Positions 44,169 to 52,538 of a stretch of DNA of 64,000 nt are shown here, one piece after another. Positions within the stretch are counted from its first letter, which is position 1, and the number at the start of each line of letters is the position of its first letter. Below the pieces are notes generated by a model. That model searched no databases, had not been told where the DNA came from, and saw only the letters and a list, made by a program, of their open reading frames with translations. Source of the stretch: RGIG5057 sp964371585 (lineage in GTDB: Bacteria > Bacillota > Clostridia > TANB77 > CAG-465); NCBI GenBank assembly GCA_964371585.1, contig CAYJMD010000004.1:61364-125363 (forward strand). The letters are read 5' to 3'. Made by a program: the position numbers and the translations under genes.

Positions 44169-44318
44169 TTATTTTGTTTCTTTATGTACTGTATGTTTTT
44201 TACAGAATTTACAAAATTTATTCATCTCGATTCTATCAGGATTGTTTTTTTTGTTTTTTTCTGTTTCATAATTTCTTTGTTTACATTCTGTACAAGCTAA
44301 TGTTAAATTTTCTCTCAC
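44169..44318 (-). CDS. rpmG: Ribosomal protein bL33
   Basis: 49-residue zinc-ribbon L33, too short for a simple length-filtered gene search. Starts at GTG 44318 behind CGGAGGTG. It reads VRENLTLACTECKQRN... and ...NKFCKFCKKHTVHKE, so it is the zinc-binding four-cysteine form (CTEC and CKFC). First gene of rpmG-secE-nusG-rplK-rplA. Confidence 0.96.
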   Translation of the reverse strand: MRENLTLACTECKQRNYETEKNKKNNPDRIEMNKFCKFCKKHTVHKETK

Positions 44319-44372
44319 TACAAACACCTCCGTAAGCTCATATAATTTAATAACTTAAATTTTTACTAATTT

Positions 44373-44401
44373 ATTTTAACATAATTATATCTATTTGTCA
44401 A
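44373..44401 (-). promoter_or_regulatory. Sigma-A promoter of rpmG-secE-nusG operon
   Basis: TTGACA (44396-44401), exactly 17 bases, TAAAAT (44373-44378), about 55 bases before rpmG. Confidence 0.75.
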
Positions 44402-44443
44402 TAAAAATGCAAATTTTGTATATAATTATGTAAAATTTAATGC

Positions 44444-45355
44444 TTAAATCATTTCATTTCTTATATTGTGAAATAAATGTTGCTGAACTATACCAGCATA
44501 CTCACCAAAATTTCTTGCTGCGTAACGTTCTATTTCTTTAATTGACGCTTCTTTTTCAAAGTATAATTTTTCCATTACTCTTTTTACCCAAACATCAACT
44601 GGAAACACATCTTGTCTACCTAAAGAAAACAACATAACACAATCAGCCACTTTAGGACCAACACCAACAAAAGTCATTAAAACTTTTTTTAGCTGAGCGT
44701 TAGAAAGTTTAGAAGTTTGTTCATTACAAATATTAGTTTCTAAAAGATCAGCAATAGTTTTAACTAAATATTTATCTCTAAATCCTACTCCGCATTCTTT
44801 AAACTCTGCAACTGTTACATTCCTAAGTTGCTCAAGTGTTGGGAATAAATAATAATCTTTATCTTCAAAAATAACATGTGTACCATATCTTTTAGAAATC
44901 TCTGCAATAGACTTCTTTATACGTGGTATATTATTATTTGAAGAAATAATATATGAAAGTAACGTTTCAGGATTATCTTGATTTAAAATATGTATCCCTG
45001 AAGTATTTTCTAAAGACTTTTTAATATTATCGTCCATATATGAAATAACTTTTTCTATTTTCTTATAATTATTATATAAGTCAAAATAATAACATATTTT
45101 CTCTTTTAAATTTTCTTTTACATTAGAAAACACAAAAATATGATCTCCGTTTTGTCTTATTCTTATAACTCTATCTGAAATTACACCTATAAATTCAGAT
45201 TTATATCTATCTTCATTACCACTATCTACTCTAGTCCATCTAAAACATTGGCCACATTCTAAAGTATCTAGTAAGTTAAAACAATCAGTTTTCATTACTA
45301 AATCAGGTTTTTGTAATAAATCTACTGTAATTGTTTTTTCGTCAACACCAACCAT
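44444..45355 (-). CDS. ogg: 8-oxoguanine DNA glycosylase/AP lyase (OGG-type)
   Basis: 303-residue base-excision repair enzyme. OGG N-terminal domain (LDTLECGQCFRWTRVD ... FIGVISDRVIRIRQNGD), then the HhH-GPD fold: FVGVGPKVADCVMLFSLGRQDVFPVDVWVKRVMEKLY with catalytic Lys (GPK) and Asp (PVD). ATG 45355 is preceded by AGGTGA; the frame is open upstream only via a TTG. Downstream of the tRNA-Gly terminator. Confidence 0.92.
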   Translation of the reverse strand: MVGVDEKTITVDLLQKPDLVMKTDCFNLLDTLECGQCFRWTRVDSGNEDRYKSEFIGVISDRVIRIRQNGDHIFVFSNVKENLKEKICYYFDLYNNYKKIEKVISYMDDNIKKSLENTSGIHILNQDNPETLLSYIISSNNNIPRIKKSIAEISKRYGTHVIFEDKDYYLFPTLEQLRNVTVAEFKECGVGFRDKYLVKTIADLLETNICNEQTSKLSNAQLKKVLMTFVGVGPKVADCVMLFSLGRQDVFPVDVWVKRVMEKLYFEKEASIKEIERYAARNFGEYAGIVQQHLFHNIRNEMI

Positions 45356-45385
45356 AAAATCACCTACAAAACACAAAATTAAAAT

Positions 45386-45414
45386 AAAAAAAACCGACTA
45401 TTAATCGGTTTTAC
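45386..45414 (-). terminator. Terminator of tRNA-Gly
   Basis: AAACCGA/TCGGTTT hairpin then eight T on the minus strand, a few bases after the tRNA CCA. Confidence 0.85.
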
Positions 45415-45419
45415 ATTCA

Positions 45420-45493
<74 letters not shown>

Positions 45494-45515
45494 ATTTCTT
45501 AATGTGTATGTATTT

Positions 45516-45544
45516 ATTATAACTAATTTATTATAAAATGTCAA
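45516..45544 (-). promoter_or_regulatory. Consensus promoter of tRNA-Gly
   Basis: TTGACA (45539-45544), 17 bases, TATAAT (45516-45521), a perfect sigma-A match about 22 bases before the tRNA. Confidence 0.85.
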
Positions 45545-45805
45545 TACTTTTTTTAATATTTTTTAATATTTTTTATTTACTGATAATTTTATGTTTAGCA
45601 AGTATTAGTTTTTCTTTGTAAAATTCATATTTATTTTTATATTATTTTTTCACTCTTTTTATCAATATATGATATTTCAAATCATTATATAACTACAATT
45701 TAATAAAGTATATCTAATTAATTATACTTGATTAACTCTCCAAATTTAAAGAGCTAATCAAATATATAACTTATTATAATATTAAGATAACATATTAATT
45801 TTAAT
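45545..45805. other. Gene-free AT-rich spacer
   Basis: With the tRNA promoter this makes a gap of about 310 bases without a gene. I see only homopolymer-like T/A tracts and one hairpin (TTGATTA.CTCT, 45728-45739, with AGAG.TAATCAA, 45750-45761), which may terminate the gene to its right. No open frame with a ribosome site was found. Confidence 0.6.
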
Positions 45806-46240
45806 TTAAACTACTTTAAATTTCTCTTTTCTGACCATTCCTGTTGTATTTATAAAATAATCATGTCTGTCCATTATTTCTTCCATTTTAATTGAACTAT
45901 CAAACACTTCATAACAATTTATTATATAACCATTAAATTGATTAAATTTAAGATACTCATTTACTCCCTCAATAAATTTCTCCTTACCACTTATAACAAA
46001 CACGAATTTTTCATTTTCGTAATCATTAATCACCTCCTCATTTAACCATTCAGTATAAAATGTAGTGTCATTCATTTTACTATAAAATCTTTTAATTATA
46101 TTTTTGATTTTTTTCTTTTCACTCTTCTCATTAATATAAATTACTTTTACATCTTTTAGTTCATTACTTATAAAATTATTTGAAATTATACATGAATGAG
46201 TATAATTAACTGTAAAACAGCATAATTTAATTTTATTCAT
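45806..46240 (-). CDS. Unrecognised 144-residue protein
   Basis: No family recognised. ATG 46240 (MNKIKLCCFTVNYTHSC) is preceded by GGAGAG; an ATG twelve codons up lacks a ribosome site. Predicted alpha/beta (KDVKVIYINEKSEKKKIKNIIKRFYSK, KFVFVISGKEKFIEGVNEYLKF, GYIINCYEVFDSSIKMEEIMDRHDYF); an N-terminal CC pair and no membrane helix. It is divergent from spoIIR, so the two could share regulatory sequence in the 195-base space between them. Confidence 0.5.
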   Translation of the reverse strand: MNKIKLCCFTVNYTHSCIISNNFISNELKDVKVIYINEKSEKKKIKNIIKRFYSKMNDTTFYTEWLNEEVINDYENEKFVFVISGKEKFIEGVNEYLKFNQFNGYIINCYEVFDSSIKMEEIMDRHDYFINTTGMVRKEKFKVV

Positions 46241-46435
46241 CTTTCGTTCTCTCCTCTCATACATGCATTTTAGCATAGCAAACAGTTCATTTCAACGGTA
46301 TTTTTTGTCTACTTTTAATGAGTTTTGTAGGCTTATTTTTTTCTTCTATTTACGACTTCAAATTATTTTAAAAATAGTTCATTTTCGATAGTTTATTTTA
46401 ATTTAAATAGTAAATAATATTTTTAGGTGATCAAA

Positions 46436-47128
46436 ATGCAAACTAATTTTAAAAATATATATTTAAATGTTAATCAAAATTTTTCAATTTCAAAATTTAT
46501 AAAAAAGAATTTAAACATCAGTTTTTTAATTTTCATTACTGCTATACTACTACTTTCTCTTTATATATCAAATAATATTGCAAATGAATTAAAAATAAAA
46601 GAAGAGACTTTTAGAGTTCATGTTGTAGCAAATAGCGATTCTTATGAAGATCAATTAATCAAATGTATTATAGCTGATGATATATCATACTATTTAGATA
46701 ACACTTTAAATATTGATACTCTTTCTACAAAAGAAGAAGTAATAAATTTATTAAAAACAAATAATGATGATATATTAACTTTAGTAAATAGTACATTAAA
46801 AGAAATGAATTTAAACTATTCTTCTACTATCAATATAGGCTCTATATATTATGATGAAAAAAAAGAAAGTTTAAACTACACTATGAATGAAGGAGTATAT
46901 GATAGTCTTGAAATTGTTTTAGGTAGTGGAAATGGAAAAAACTTTTGGAATTTAGTATTCCCTAACGAAAATAATATAGAAAAATTAAAAGCTCTTGAAA
47001 ATATATTACCTGGAATAAGTAACATTTATGAAAACGAAAAAAGTGAAATTGAAAATATTAATATTACTGAAGAAAATATTAGTATAGTTGATTTAGATAT
47101 TGCTAATTTTTTTAATACTTTATTTTAA
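46436..47128 (+). CDS. spoIIR: Stage II sporulation protein R
   Basis: Forespore-secreted signal that triggers SpoIIGA processing of pro-sigma-E in the mother cell. ATG 46436 has AGGTGAT five bases upstream. One N-terminal membrane/secretion helix (about 28-45) is followed by the SpoIIR pattern TFRVHVVANSDSYEDQLIKCIIADDI and GNGKNFWNLVFPN. The family's central Cys (usually in WCV.FPPLC) is absent, W.LVFPNE being found instead. 230 residues is typical. Strong marker of endospore formation. Confidence 0.9.
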   Translation: MQTNFKNIYLNVNQNFSISKFIKKNLNISFLIFITAILLLSLYISNNIANELKIKEETFRVHVVANSDSYEDQLIKCIIADDISYYLDNTLNIDTLSTKEEVINLLKTNNDDILTLVNSTLKEMNLNYSSTINIGSIYYDEKKESLNYTMNEGVYDSLEIVLGSGNGKNFWNLVFPNENNIEKLKALENILPGISNIYENEKSEIENINITEENISIVDLDIANFFNTLF

Positions 47129-47196
47129 TAAAAAAACTATCTTTAGTATACTATATTTTATACTGCACATTATACTAATGACTAGGAGGTTAAATT

Positions 47197-47424
47197 ATGA
47201 AATTTTTAAACATATTATTTCTAACTCTTTTAATAGTTGGTGGACTTAACTGGGGTTCAGTTGGTTTATTTGGTGTTGATTTAGTTGGAGCATTATTTGG
47301 CGGTACAACTTCGATGTTAAGTAGAATAATATTCACAGTTGTAGGTCTTGCCGCTGTATGGTCATTTACATTCTTTACAAAAGTGGATGAAAATGCTTAT
47401 AGAGTTAGTTCTGCTAGAAACTAA
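47197..47424 (+). CDS. DUF378 family small membrane protein
   Basis: 75 residues, two transmembrane helices, with the family signature LLIVGGLNWGSVGLFGVDLVGALFG and LSRIIFTVVGLAAVWSF. AGGAGG ribosome site. Function unknown. Downstream of spoIIR on the same strand. Confidence 0.92.
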   Translation: MKFLNILFLTLLIVGGLNWGSVGLFGVDLVGALFGGTTSMLSRIIFTVVGLAAVWSFTFFTKVDENAYRVSSARN

Positions 47425-47428
47425 TAGT

Positions 47429-47470
47429 TAAATATAGGAGCTTAAATTATATTTAAACTCCTATATTTTA
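47429..47470. terminator. Bidirectional terminator
   Basis: AAATATAGGAG.TTAAAT with ATTTAA.CTCCTATATTT, between the convergent DUF378 and Cys-rich genes. Confidence 0.8.
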
Positions 47471-47486
47471 ATATTTAATTTTATTT

Positions 47487-47669
47487 TTAACAACCATAGT
47501 TGTTACAGCAACATGAGCAAGATTTACTACAATAGTTATTACAATTATAAACTGGTTTTATATAACAACATTTTACGTAATATTTTTTATAATAACAATA
47601 CTTTTTATATCTTTTTGAGTAATCACACTTTTGCTTTCCGCAACTGTTATAGCTTGAATTATCATACAT
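47487..47669 (-). CDS. Cys/Tyr-rich 60-residue protein, spore-coat-like
   Basis: 60 residues with 12 Cys and 13 Tyr. It ends CSKSCSCCCNNYGC, and the middle is YKKYCYYKKYYVKCCYIKPVY. ATG 47669 follows AGGAGG by nine bases; an upstream in-frame start has none. Small Cys/Tyr-rich proteins of this composition occur in spore coats and exosporia, where they cross-link by disulfides and dityrosine. That role is inference from composition and the neighbouring spore genes. Confidence 0.7.
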   Translation of the reverse strand: MYDNSSYNSCGKQKCDYSKRYKKYCYYKKYYVKCCYIKPVYNCNNYCSKSCSCCCNNYGC

Positions 47670-47743
47670 GTTATTTATCCTCCTAGCATAATATTGTGTA
47701 ATAAAATACACTACTATATATTATGCTAAAAAAGTACAAGCTG

Positions 47744-48892
47744 TTACCTATTTTTAATTTTATTTATTTTAATTTCTAAACTATCTTCATTTCTTTTACT
47801 ACATACATATCCATACATATACGCTGTAATTGGAATTGTTAGTATCATCCCTATAGTAGAACAAAAACTTCTTAAAATTTCTGAAGCCATAAAATCTGAA
47901 TTCATAATCATTGTAAAGTCATTATTACTAAGTACATATAGCAGTACAATGTTAATTGAACTACCTACATAAGCAAGTATTAATGTGTTTGCCATAGTTC
48001 CCATAGCATCACGCCCTACATTCATACCAGAAGCTATAAGCTCTTTTGTTGTCATATTAGGTGCATTTATCGATATTTCTTCCATAGCTGAAGATATCGA
48101 CATACCTATATCCATAGTTGCCCCTATAGTACCTATTATAATACCTGCAAAGAATATACCATTTATATCAAACACCATATCTCTTGTAAGATATATAAGC
48201 ATTTGAGACTCCGAATCACTAAGTCCTGTTATTCTAGCAAGTTCTGATAATATGAACGCTATACCTGCTCCAATTACAACACCTAAAATAGTACTTACTG
48301 TAGCTACAAAACCTTTTTTACTAAATCCTGTAATAAGTATAAATGAAACTATAGCAATTATAACTGATACTACTACAGCAGAGAATACCGCATTTTGTCC
48401 TGCAAGTACCATTGGAATTAGCACATAGAAAATACTAAGCAAAGTTACAGCAAGAGAAACAACAGTTTTTAAACCTTGCTTTCTACCAACTAATATTATA
48501 ACTCCTATAAATAATATTACTACAAATATTAAATATGGTATTCTATCTACATCTGTAATATAAAATACTATTTCATCTGGATTTGATGTATCTGCTTGAA
48601 CAAATACAGTCGCTCCTTCTTCAAGTCCTTTAGATTCAGCAGAATCTAGTGCTTGTATAACAAATGTAGCTTCGACCTCCTCATCTTTATATTTAGAATC
48701 ACTTGTAATTTTAACAAGTACTTTTTGATCTTTTACATTTGCAAGTTCATGATATTCAATGTTATATGCTTCTATTACAACACCTTTTAACATTTCCATA
48801 GTAGAAGTATATGATGTTGCACTAACTGTTTGAAAGTTAAAAACATTAAATATAGTTATCATTAAAAAAAATGATATAATAATCTTATTCAT
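47744..48892 (-). CDS. YibE/F family membrane protein
   Basis: 382-residue integral membrane protein. Signal peptide (about 1-25), an extracytoplasmic beta region (LKGVVIEAYN ... KVLVKITSDSKYKDEEVEATFVI), then about seven to eight helices with the family motifs FVVILFIGVIILVGRKQGLKTVVSLAVT, GTIGATMDIGMSISSAMEEI and GRDAMGTMANTLILAYVGSS. Transport substrate is unknown. Confidence 0.9.
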   Translation of the reverse strand: MNKIIISFFLMITIFNVFNFQTVSATSYTSTMEMLKGVVIEAYNIEYHELANVKDQKVLVKITSDSKYKDEEVEATFVIQALDSAESKGLEEGATVFVQADTSNPDEIVFYITDVDRIPYLIFVVILFIGVIILVGRKQGLKTVVSLAVTLLSIFYVLIPMVLAGQNAVFSAVVVSVIIAIVSFILITGFSKKGFVATVSTILGVVIGAGIAFILSELARITGLSDSESQMLIYLTRDMVFDINGIFFAGIIIGTIGATMDIGMSISSAMEEISINAPNMTTKELIASGMNVGRDAMGTMANTLILAYVGSSINIVLLYVLSNNDFTMIMNSDFMASEILRSFCSTIGMILTIPITAYMYGYVCSKRNEDSLEIKINKIKNR

Positions 48893-48942
48893 GTATTTCC
48901 TCCTTATACATATTAATCATTATATCATAAATTTGTAATTTT

Positions 48943-49947
48943 TTAAACTATATATACTATTTTATTATTAGGAAATTTTTCTTTTATTATACTTTCCATA
49001 TATTCTTTAGCCTCATTTGCGATATTATCTTTATATCTATATTTACCTCTTGCAGAGCCTCTCATTTTTTCTTTATCAAATATTTTAATTGCTTTAGGAA
49101 ATGCTTCTTCATTAATCTTGCTATGGACATAACTATATGTCATAAGTATTACTTCAAAAAACACTTCTTCTTTTGCTTTATCACTTAATTTATTTTTAAG
49201 ATTATCTAAAAGTTCATAATATAGTTTTTTATAATCTGTAGTTAATATTACAGGGGCTACTAAAATACCAACTTTATAACCTGCATCACATAACTTATTT
49301 ATAGCATCAATTCTATCTTCTAACCTAGATGTTCCAAATTCTACTCTATTTATTATATATTCAGGATTCACACTCATGCGTACTATTACTCTATTATTAT
49401 GTTTTAAATTTAATAACTCTTCAACCATATGAAATTTAGTAGGGAATGTTAAATATCCTCTATTAATTTTAGCAAATTCTTCTATAGTCCATTTAAGATT
49501 ACCAGTAATAGTATTTTCAAGAATAAGATCACTATTACTTCCAATTTCAAATGTAAGCTCTTTATCTGAAGATAATGATTTTTTTATTATCTTATTTAAC
49601 ATCTCTTCTCTATTTACAAATATCCTTAAATATGAACATTTGTTATAATTACAAACCAAATAACAATAAAGACAAGAAGCTGTGCAACCAGATGAAGTAA
49701 AGCTAACTAAATAATCTGACACTTTAGCATTTTCCTTAAAAGTAACACTTCTTCTTACTCCAAGTATTAAATATGTTTTTAGTTTATTAAAATCTTTGTT
49801 TTCATACTTTCTTAAACTTTCTATATTATTATGATTATCTATAATGTATTTTTCTATATCACTATATTTATTTAATAACATTTTTCCCAATTTGTAATTA
49901 TTAATATTTTCTTCATAATATACTCTTACTGGTTTAAACTCTTTCAT
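48943..49947 (-). CDS. splB: Spore photoproduct lyase
   Basis: Radical-SAM enzyme that repairs 5-thyminyl-5,6-dihydrothymine in germinating spores. ATG 49947 (MKEFKPVRVYYEE) has GGTGAT upstream; the open frame upstream runs into a neighbouring terminator. The SPL motif is SSGCTASCLYCYL with C88, C92, C95, preceded by DYLVSFTSSG and followed by FEIGSNSDLILENTITG and RMSVNPEYIINRVEFGTSRLEDRIDA. 334 residues, normal length. Whether the C-terminal Cys of the bacterial type is present is not evident; I see none in the expected region. Confidence 0.9.
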   Translation of the reverse strand: MKEFKPVRVYYEENINNYKLGKMLLNKYSDIEKYIIDNHNNIESLRKYENKDFNKLKTYLILGVRRSVTFKENAKVSDYLVSFTSSGCTASCLYCYLVCNYNKCSYLRIFVNREEMLNKIIKKSLSSDKELTFEIGSNSDLILENTITGNLKWTIEEFAKINRGYLTFPTKFHMVEELLNLKHNNRVIVRMSVNPEYIINRVEFGTSRLEDRIDAINKLCDAGYKVGILVAPVILTTDYKKLYYELLDNLKNKLSDKAKEEVFFEVILMTYSYVHSKINEEAFPKAIKIFDKEKMRGSARGKYRYKDNIANEAKEYMESIIKEKFPNNKIVYIV

Positions 49948-49991
49948 TATATCACCATATATATTTTTAGTTAGATATAGTAATTTATACA

Positions 49992-50025
49992 AAAACACCT
50001 AGAAAAATATTCTAGATGTTTTGAT
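49992..50025 (-). terminator. Terminator after the nuclease gene
   Basis: AACATCTAGAAT/ATTCTAGGTGTT-type hairpin (ACATCTAGAA with TTCTAGGTGT), then TTTTTG on the minus strand. Confidence 0.8.
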
Positions 50026-50096
50026 TGTTATAAATATATTTATTACTAACTTTACTTTTATTTAATTTTAATTAGTTAAATTTTATTATTTAAAAA

Positions 50097-50840
50097 CTAT
50101 TTTGAAAGTTCACTTTCTCCAGTTTCATAATTAATAGTTACTCCTGGTTCTTTATTATATACAAAAACATTAAATGAAACTCCTTCACCTTTATCTTCTA
50201 CAGAATATGCTTCCATCTGCACGCCTGTTGCAACTAGATTATCTCCTTCATATATAGGTGTAATTCTATATAACACGTGATTTGATGTTTCTTTTACATA
50301 GTCGGCTACCATATTTTCAAAAGGAAGCATTCCTTCTACATTAAATGTTCTTGTTCCTGTCATTAGATTTTTTTCATTATCATTTTCTCCTGCAAGTTGA
50401 AAACCAATTAAATGAGATCTGTTATATAGATACTTACCATCAACATGATCATAATAATATGTTTGCCAGCCTGAAGGTTTAACGTGTGATATACTTGTTC
50501 TATCTTCTGTAGGCATTATATCTTTACTTATATTAGCATATGCTACTTGAACTCTACCTAAACTATCTAAATCACTATAAATTTCAAAACTGTTTGTTAC
50601 AGTATAATCTTCAAATATAGGTTTATTATCATTTATTACTTCATATAGCGCATCTTCCTCATTTTTTAAATAACCTAATATTTCATCGCTATTAGTAGTT
50701 GTTGTACTATCAGTAAATCCAGTTTGAGCTACTAAACTTTGTAATATAGAGTTTGTATCAAGATTACCAGTATTAACTCCAAAAACTATTGCTATAAGTG
50801 CAATAATCCCTATTATTATATTTTTTGTTTTCTTATTCAT
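50097..50840 (-). CDS. Membrane-anchored DNA/RNA non-specific endonuclease
   Basis: 247 residues: N-terminal membrane helix (about 7-22), then the beta-beta-alpha metal nuclease domain with YNRSHLIGFQLAGENDNEKNLMTGTRTFN (catalytic His in the RSH motif, Asn metal ligand) and MLPFENMVADYVKETSNHVLYRITPIY. It is of the streptococcal EndA/DNA-entry type. Roles could be nutrient DNA digestion or DNA uptake. Faces outside the membrane by topology. Confidence 0.88.
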   Translation of the reverse strand: MNKKTKNIIIGIIALIAIVFGVNTGNLDTNSILQSLVAQTGFTDSTTTTNSDEILGYLKNEEDALYEVINDNKPIFEDYTVTNSFEIYSDLDSLGRVQVAYANISKDIMPTEDRTSISHVKPSGWQTYYYDHVDGKYLYNRSHLIGFQLAGENDNEKNLMTGTRTFNVEGMLPFENMVADYVKETSNHVLYRITPIYEGDNLVATGVQMEAYSVEDKGEGVSFNVFVYNKEPGVTINYETGESELSK

Positions 50841-50865
50841 ATTATTTTCCTCTTTCTTTTGTAAA

Positions 50866-51270
50866 TTAATCTATTTTTCTTTTGTAAACTTTTTTAACTA
50901 TTTTTTCATGAGAATATCCTTTAAATTCATATGTAGAAATAATATCATACTTATTTAAATCAACTTTAAGTTTTAAAGTACTTGGATATTTTCTATTAAA
51001 GTAATATATAACGATTTCTTCCAGTTTATTTTCATATTCTTCCAAAGTATCATCTTCTATAAACTGATAATACTCCGTTTGTTTTAGCAATAATGTATTA
51101 TCTATATTTATATTCATATCTTTAAATAATTTAGATGAATAATCACTAGCAATAAGTATAGAATTATTTATCATTAGTTTTATATCTTCTAATATATATC
51201 TGTCATAACTTACTCTTTTATCCATAAACTTAATACCATTATTATCATCAATACATACTATTACTTTCAT
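50866..51270 (-). CDS. Conserved Firmicutes protein of unknown function
   Basis: 134 residues beginning MKVIVCIDDNNGIKFMDKRVSYDRYILEDIKLMINNSILIASDYSSKLF. This resembles a short Clostridia family that is often mislabelled 'ribonuclease Z' and has a dihydrofolate-reductase-like start; there is no metallo-beta-lactamase HxHxDH motif, so that label would be wrong. 25 bases upstream of the nuclease gene on the same strand, likely the first gene of that unit. Confidence 0.6.
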   Translation of the reverse strand: MKVIVCIDDNNGIKFMDKRVSYDRYILEDIKLMINNSILIASDYSSKLFKDMNINIDNTLLLKQTEYYQFIEDDTLEEYENKLEEIVIYYFNRKYPSTLKLKVDLNKYDIISTYEFKGYSHEKIVKKVYKRKID

Positions 51271-51346
51271 TTAGGCTCTCCTTTCTTATGCATTTGTTAT
51301 ATACTTTCTACTTAAATATTATATCATTACTCTATAAATAAGTAAA

Positions 51347-51376
51347 TAAAAAGCTAGGCTAATTGCCTAACTTTTA
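51347..51376 (-). terminator. Terminator overlapping the stop of the 345-residue gene
   Basis: AAAAG.TAGGC/GCCTA.CTTTT hairpin whose arm includes the last codons, followed by TTATTT. Confidence 0.65.
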
Positions 51377-52404
51377 TTTTTAATAACATTTAATATTTTA
51401 GTAAACTCATTTGAACTTTTGAATTTTTTCATAATTCCGCAGAACCTGTAGTCTAAACCTTGAATACTATAATTATATTTAACAGCTACACTTTTTAATG
51501 TTCTGTTTTCTATAAATCCGAATTTCACTAAACAGTATTCTTTACAAGCTTTTTCATTGACAGAATCTAAAAAACTTTCAATTAATTCTTTTAATACAAT
51601 ATAACTATGAGTTTTTCTTTGTTTGTCAGCAAAATTAATTTCAGGAATACATAGTTCTTCTTTAGAGTACATGAATAACAAGAAATTCACATATTCATTT
51701 TTACTAATATATTTTATCTTATCATAAATTTCACTTGTCATCTCAACCATTAAATTAAGTATCTCATCTGCTTTTTCATCTATAACATCTAAAACTACTT
51801 TCCTTATAATATTATTTGTTATTCGTGTTGTATCGGATACTAAATCAGGATTCTCTAAAACATTTACTCCATAAGGTATTAAGTTGCTTCTTGTATATCC
51901 TTTGCATAATGATGGAAAATTTTCTTCTAATTCCACTACAATTTCAAATATTTTTTTACTTACTTGGACATTAGAAATTAAATACTTATTAATAAGCAAT
52001 ATTAAAGAATATGATGTATGATCTTCTTCTAATATATTAAGAATATCTTTAGTTTCTAATTTTTCAGTATTTAAAATATCTAATTTAAACATTTCAAACC
52101 GATGATCTTGCCAAATTTTAATTAATGTTTCTTTGTTCATCGATGGATGTTTAATTATTTTACACTTTTGAGACTGCAATACATCTTTAGAGTAGAGTAT
52201 GCTATATAATACTTCAACATCTGTAGATTTATTATCAATTAATATTCCTAGTAAAATATTATTTTCATCTTCTACAATAAGTTTTTGAATTTCCAGTGGA
52301 ATATTTTTTCTTTGAGCAAGTAATCTTTTTTCTGTAAATGTTAATTCTTGATACTTATCAGTGTCATAATTAAATGGTTTCTTATTTGTTCTCTTATCTC
52401 CCAT
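51367..52404 (-). CDS. Helical-repeat protein with C-terminal sigma-region-4-like helix-turn-helix
   Basis: 345 residues, no named family. The first half is built of short two-helix units (LLAQRKNIPLEIQKLIVEDENNILLGILIDNKSTDVEVLYSILYSKD, HPSMNKETLIKIWQDHRFEMFKLDILN), recalling leucine-rich-variant or HEAT-like solenoids. The C-terminus (VKFGFIENRTLKSVAVKYNYSIQGLDYRFCGIMKKFKS) has the spacing of a sigma-70 region 4 or related HTH, with RTLKSVAVKYN as the first helix. That suggests DNA binding joined to a protein-interaction scaffold; both are inference. Single-gene unit. Confidence 0.5.
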   Translation of the reverse strand: MGDKRTNKKPFNYDTDKYQELTFTEKRLLAQRKNIPLEIQKLIVEDENNILLGILIDNKSTDVEVLYSILYSKDVLQSQKCKIIKHPSMNKETLIKIWQDHRFEMFKLDILNTEKLETKDILNILEEDHTSYSLILLINKYLISNVQVSKKIFEIVVELEENFPSLCKGYTRSNLIPYGVNVLENPDLVSDTTRITNNIIRKVVLDVIDEKADEILNLMVEMTSEIYDKIKYISKNEYVNFLLFMYSKEELCIPEINFADKQRKTHSYIVLKELIESFLDSVNEKACKEYCLVKFGFIENRTLKSVAVKYNYSIQGLDYRFCGIMKKFKSSNEFTKILNVIKNKS

Positions 52405-52500
52405 GTTACTACCTTTCTAACTCGTATATTAATAGAGTTACTTAAATTAAATTTTTCTAATTATATCATAGCAGTCATACATTGTCAATTTTTGTTACAT

Positions 52501-52534
52501 AAAAAAGACCTAAGTATTAGTTAGATCTTTTTTA
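52501..52534 (-). terminator. Terminator of the ASCH-GNAT unit
   Basis: AAAGATCTAA.TA/TA.TTAGGTCTTT-type hairpin followed by T-run, next to the GNAT stop. Confidence 0.8.
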
Positions 52535-52538
52535 CTCA

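Noticed and set aside
45545..45805. Possible small RNA in the spacer right of tRNA-Gly
   Set aside because: Only A/T tracts and one weak hairpin; no promoter-terminator pair was seen.
50866..51270. Ribonuclease Z label for the 134-residue protein
   Set aside because: No metallo-beta-lactamase HxHxDH motif and far too short.
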